Notes under the pieces: generated by a model
What the model was told of the DNA's origin: nothing
Databases searched by the model: none
Seen by the model: the letters and a program-made list of their open reading frames with translations, nothing else
Part shown: in pieces, positions 6,708 to 7,378 of the stretch
Numbering within the stretch: position 1 is the stretch's first letter
Layout: every line of letters starts with the position of its first letter
Assembly (NCBI GenBank): GCA_002341815.1
Contig: DDOT01000087.1
Span: forward strand, 5,116-12,493
DNA: 7,378 nucleotides
Source: Thiobacillus sp. UBA2487
GTDB lineage: Bacteria > Pseudomonadota > Gammaproteobacteria > Burkholderiales > Sulfuriferulaceae
Direction of reading: 5' to 3'
Made by a program: the position numbers and the translations under genes

Positions 6708-7378
6708 ATGCAAGCAGGTCAACAGATCGTCATTGTCGGGGCGACATCGGCTATCGCTGAACATTGTGCCCGGCTATGGGCAAGCCGGCAACCCGCCAAC
6801 ATCACGCTGATAGGGCGCAATGCAGACAAATTGGCCAAGATTGCAGCCGATTTACAGGTGCGGTCGCCAAGTACTCAGGTGGATGCGCAAGTGGTTGATT
6901 TTAATTCACCAGCGGCAATTACCGCCTTGGTGACCCGGTTATATCGGCAAGGCAAACCCGATCTGGTACTGATTGCACATGGCACATTACCGGAACAATC
7001 GGCCTGTCAGCAAGATCTTGCGGCGGCCAGTGAAGCACTGCAAATTAACGGTATTTCTCCGGTTTTGTTTGCCGAAGCATTTGCAGGGCAAATGCAGGCG
7101 CAGGGTTTTGGTCAAATTGGCCTGATCGGATCTGTGGCAGGCGATCGTGGCAGAAAATCAAATTATACCTACGGCGCTGCCAAAGGTTTGGTTACCCGAT
7201 ATGCGCAGGGCTTGCAACACCGCTTGGCATTGGCCAAGTCGCCTGTGCGAGTTTCACTGATTAAACCGGGTCCCACCGACACCCCAATGACCACGGAATT
7301 CAAAGCCAGGGGGGCTAAACTGGCCAGTGTGGAGGATGTGGCAACCGGTATCGTCCGGGGGATGCTGGCGGGGAAAAG
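6708..7378 (+). CDS. dprE2: DprE2-type short-chain dehydrogenase (3' end beyond window)
   Basis: 223 codons are visible and the frame stays open to the window end; the mycobacterial relative is 254 residues, so about 30 are missing. Rossmann-fold nucleotide motif GATSAIAE (11-18), an N-terminal variant common in this group in place of GxxxGIG; LIAHG (about 89-93); catalytic S142, Y155 and K159 (Ser in GSVAGDRG, then YGAAK), with the usual 13-residue Ser-Tyr spacing; and KPGPTDTPM, the loop after the catalytic site. It would use NAD(P)H to reduce the keto intermediate from the preceding DprE1-type enzyme to polyprenyl-phosphoryl-arabinose. The pairing is the main support for substrate; the SDR family call is firm on sequence. 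It is the fourth gene of the operon, starting one base after the previous stop. Confidence 0.87.
   Translation, partial: MQAGQQIVIVGATSAIAEHCARLWASRQPANITLIGRNADKLAKIAADLQVRSPSTQVDAQVVDFNSPAAITALVTRLYRQGKPDLVLIAHGTLPEQSACQQDLAAASEALQINGISPVLFAEAFAGQMQAQGFGQIGLIGSVAGDRGRKSNYTYGAAKGLVTRYAQGLQHRLALAKSPVRVSLIKPGPTDTPMTTEFKARGAKLASVEDVATGIVRGMLAGK

Noticed and set aside
1..7378. tRNA, rRNA, CRISPR, insertion sequences or attachment sites
   Set aside because: Almost all bases are taken by well-supported genes; no repeat arrays, transposase-like frames or RNA gene signatures were seen by eye.

Overview
The window is part of a bacterial cell-surface polysaccharide locus. All seven genes read on the + strand. 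Their relatives and style (split chain-length regulator plus CpsD-type ATPase, TPR lipoprotein, moderate G+C) suggest a Gram-negative proteobacterium, perhaps a beta- or gammaproteobacterium. The sequence alone does not fix the genus.

Left half (1-3447), exopolysaccharide export and assembly. It holds the C-terminal end of a Wzz/GumC-type chain-length protein (cut by the window start), then a CpsD/CapB (BY-kinase family) cytoplasmic ATPase overlapping it by 11 bases, then a 767-residue lipoprotein made of TPR repeats that resembles PrsT of exosortase/PEP-CTERM-linked EPS clusters. The ATPase is odd: the Walker A lysine is Cys and the Walker B aspartate is Asn, and it has no C-terminal tyrosine cluster. 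It therefore looks like a degenerate or pseudo-enzyme.

Right half (3547-7378), a compact four-gene operon: a HAD-UbiA fusion, a GtrA-family membrane protein, a DprE1-type FAD oxidoreductase and a DprE2-type short-chain dehydrogenase (cut by the window end). The first three overlap by ATGA junctions and the fourth follows after one base. This is the same gene set that in mycobacteria (Rv3806c, Rv3789, Rv3790, Rv3791) makes and handles polyprenyl-phosphoryl-D-arabinofuranose: UbiA transfers phosphoribose from PRPP to polyprenyl phosphate, a phosphatase removes the 5-phosphate, and DprE1/DprE2 epimerise ribose to arabinose at C2'. Here a HAD phosphatase-like domain is fused to the UbiA enzyme, so one protein could carry out both early steps. 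This is inference.

A candidate sigma70-type promoter lies in the 99-base gap between the halves, so the arabinose operon may be transcribed on its own. The joint reading is a polysaccharide or glycoconjugate system that may carry D-arabinofuranose. The arabinosyltransferase and polymer genes are not in this window and would be expected nearby. No RNA genes, mobile elements, CRISPR arrays or convincing terminators were seen.
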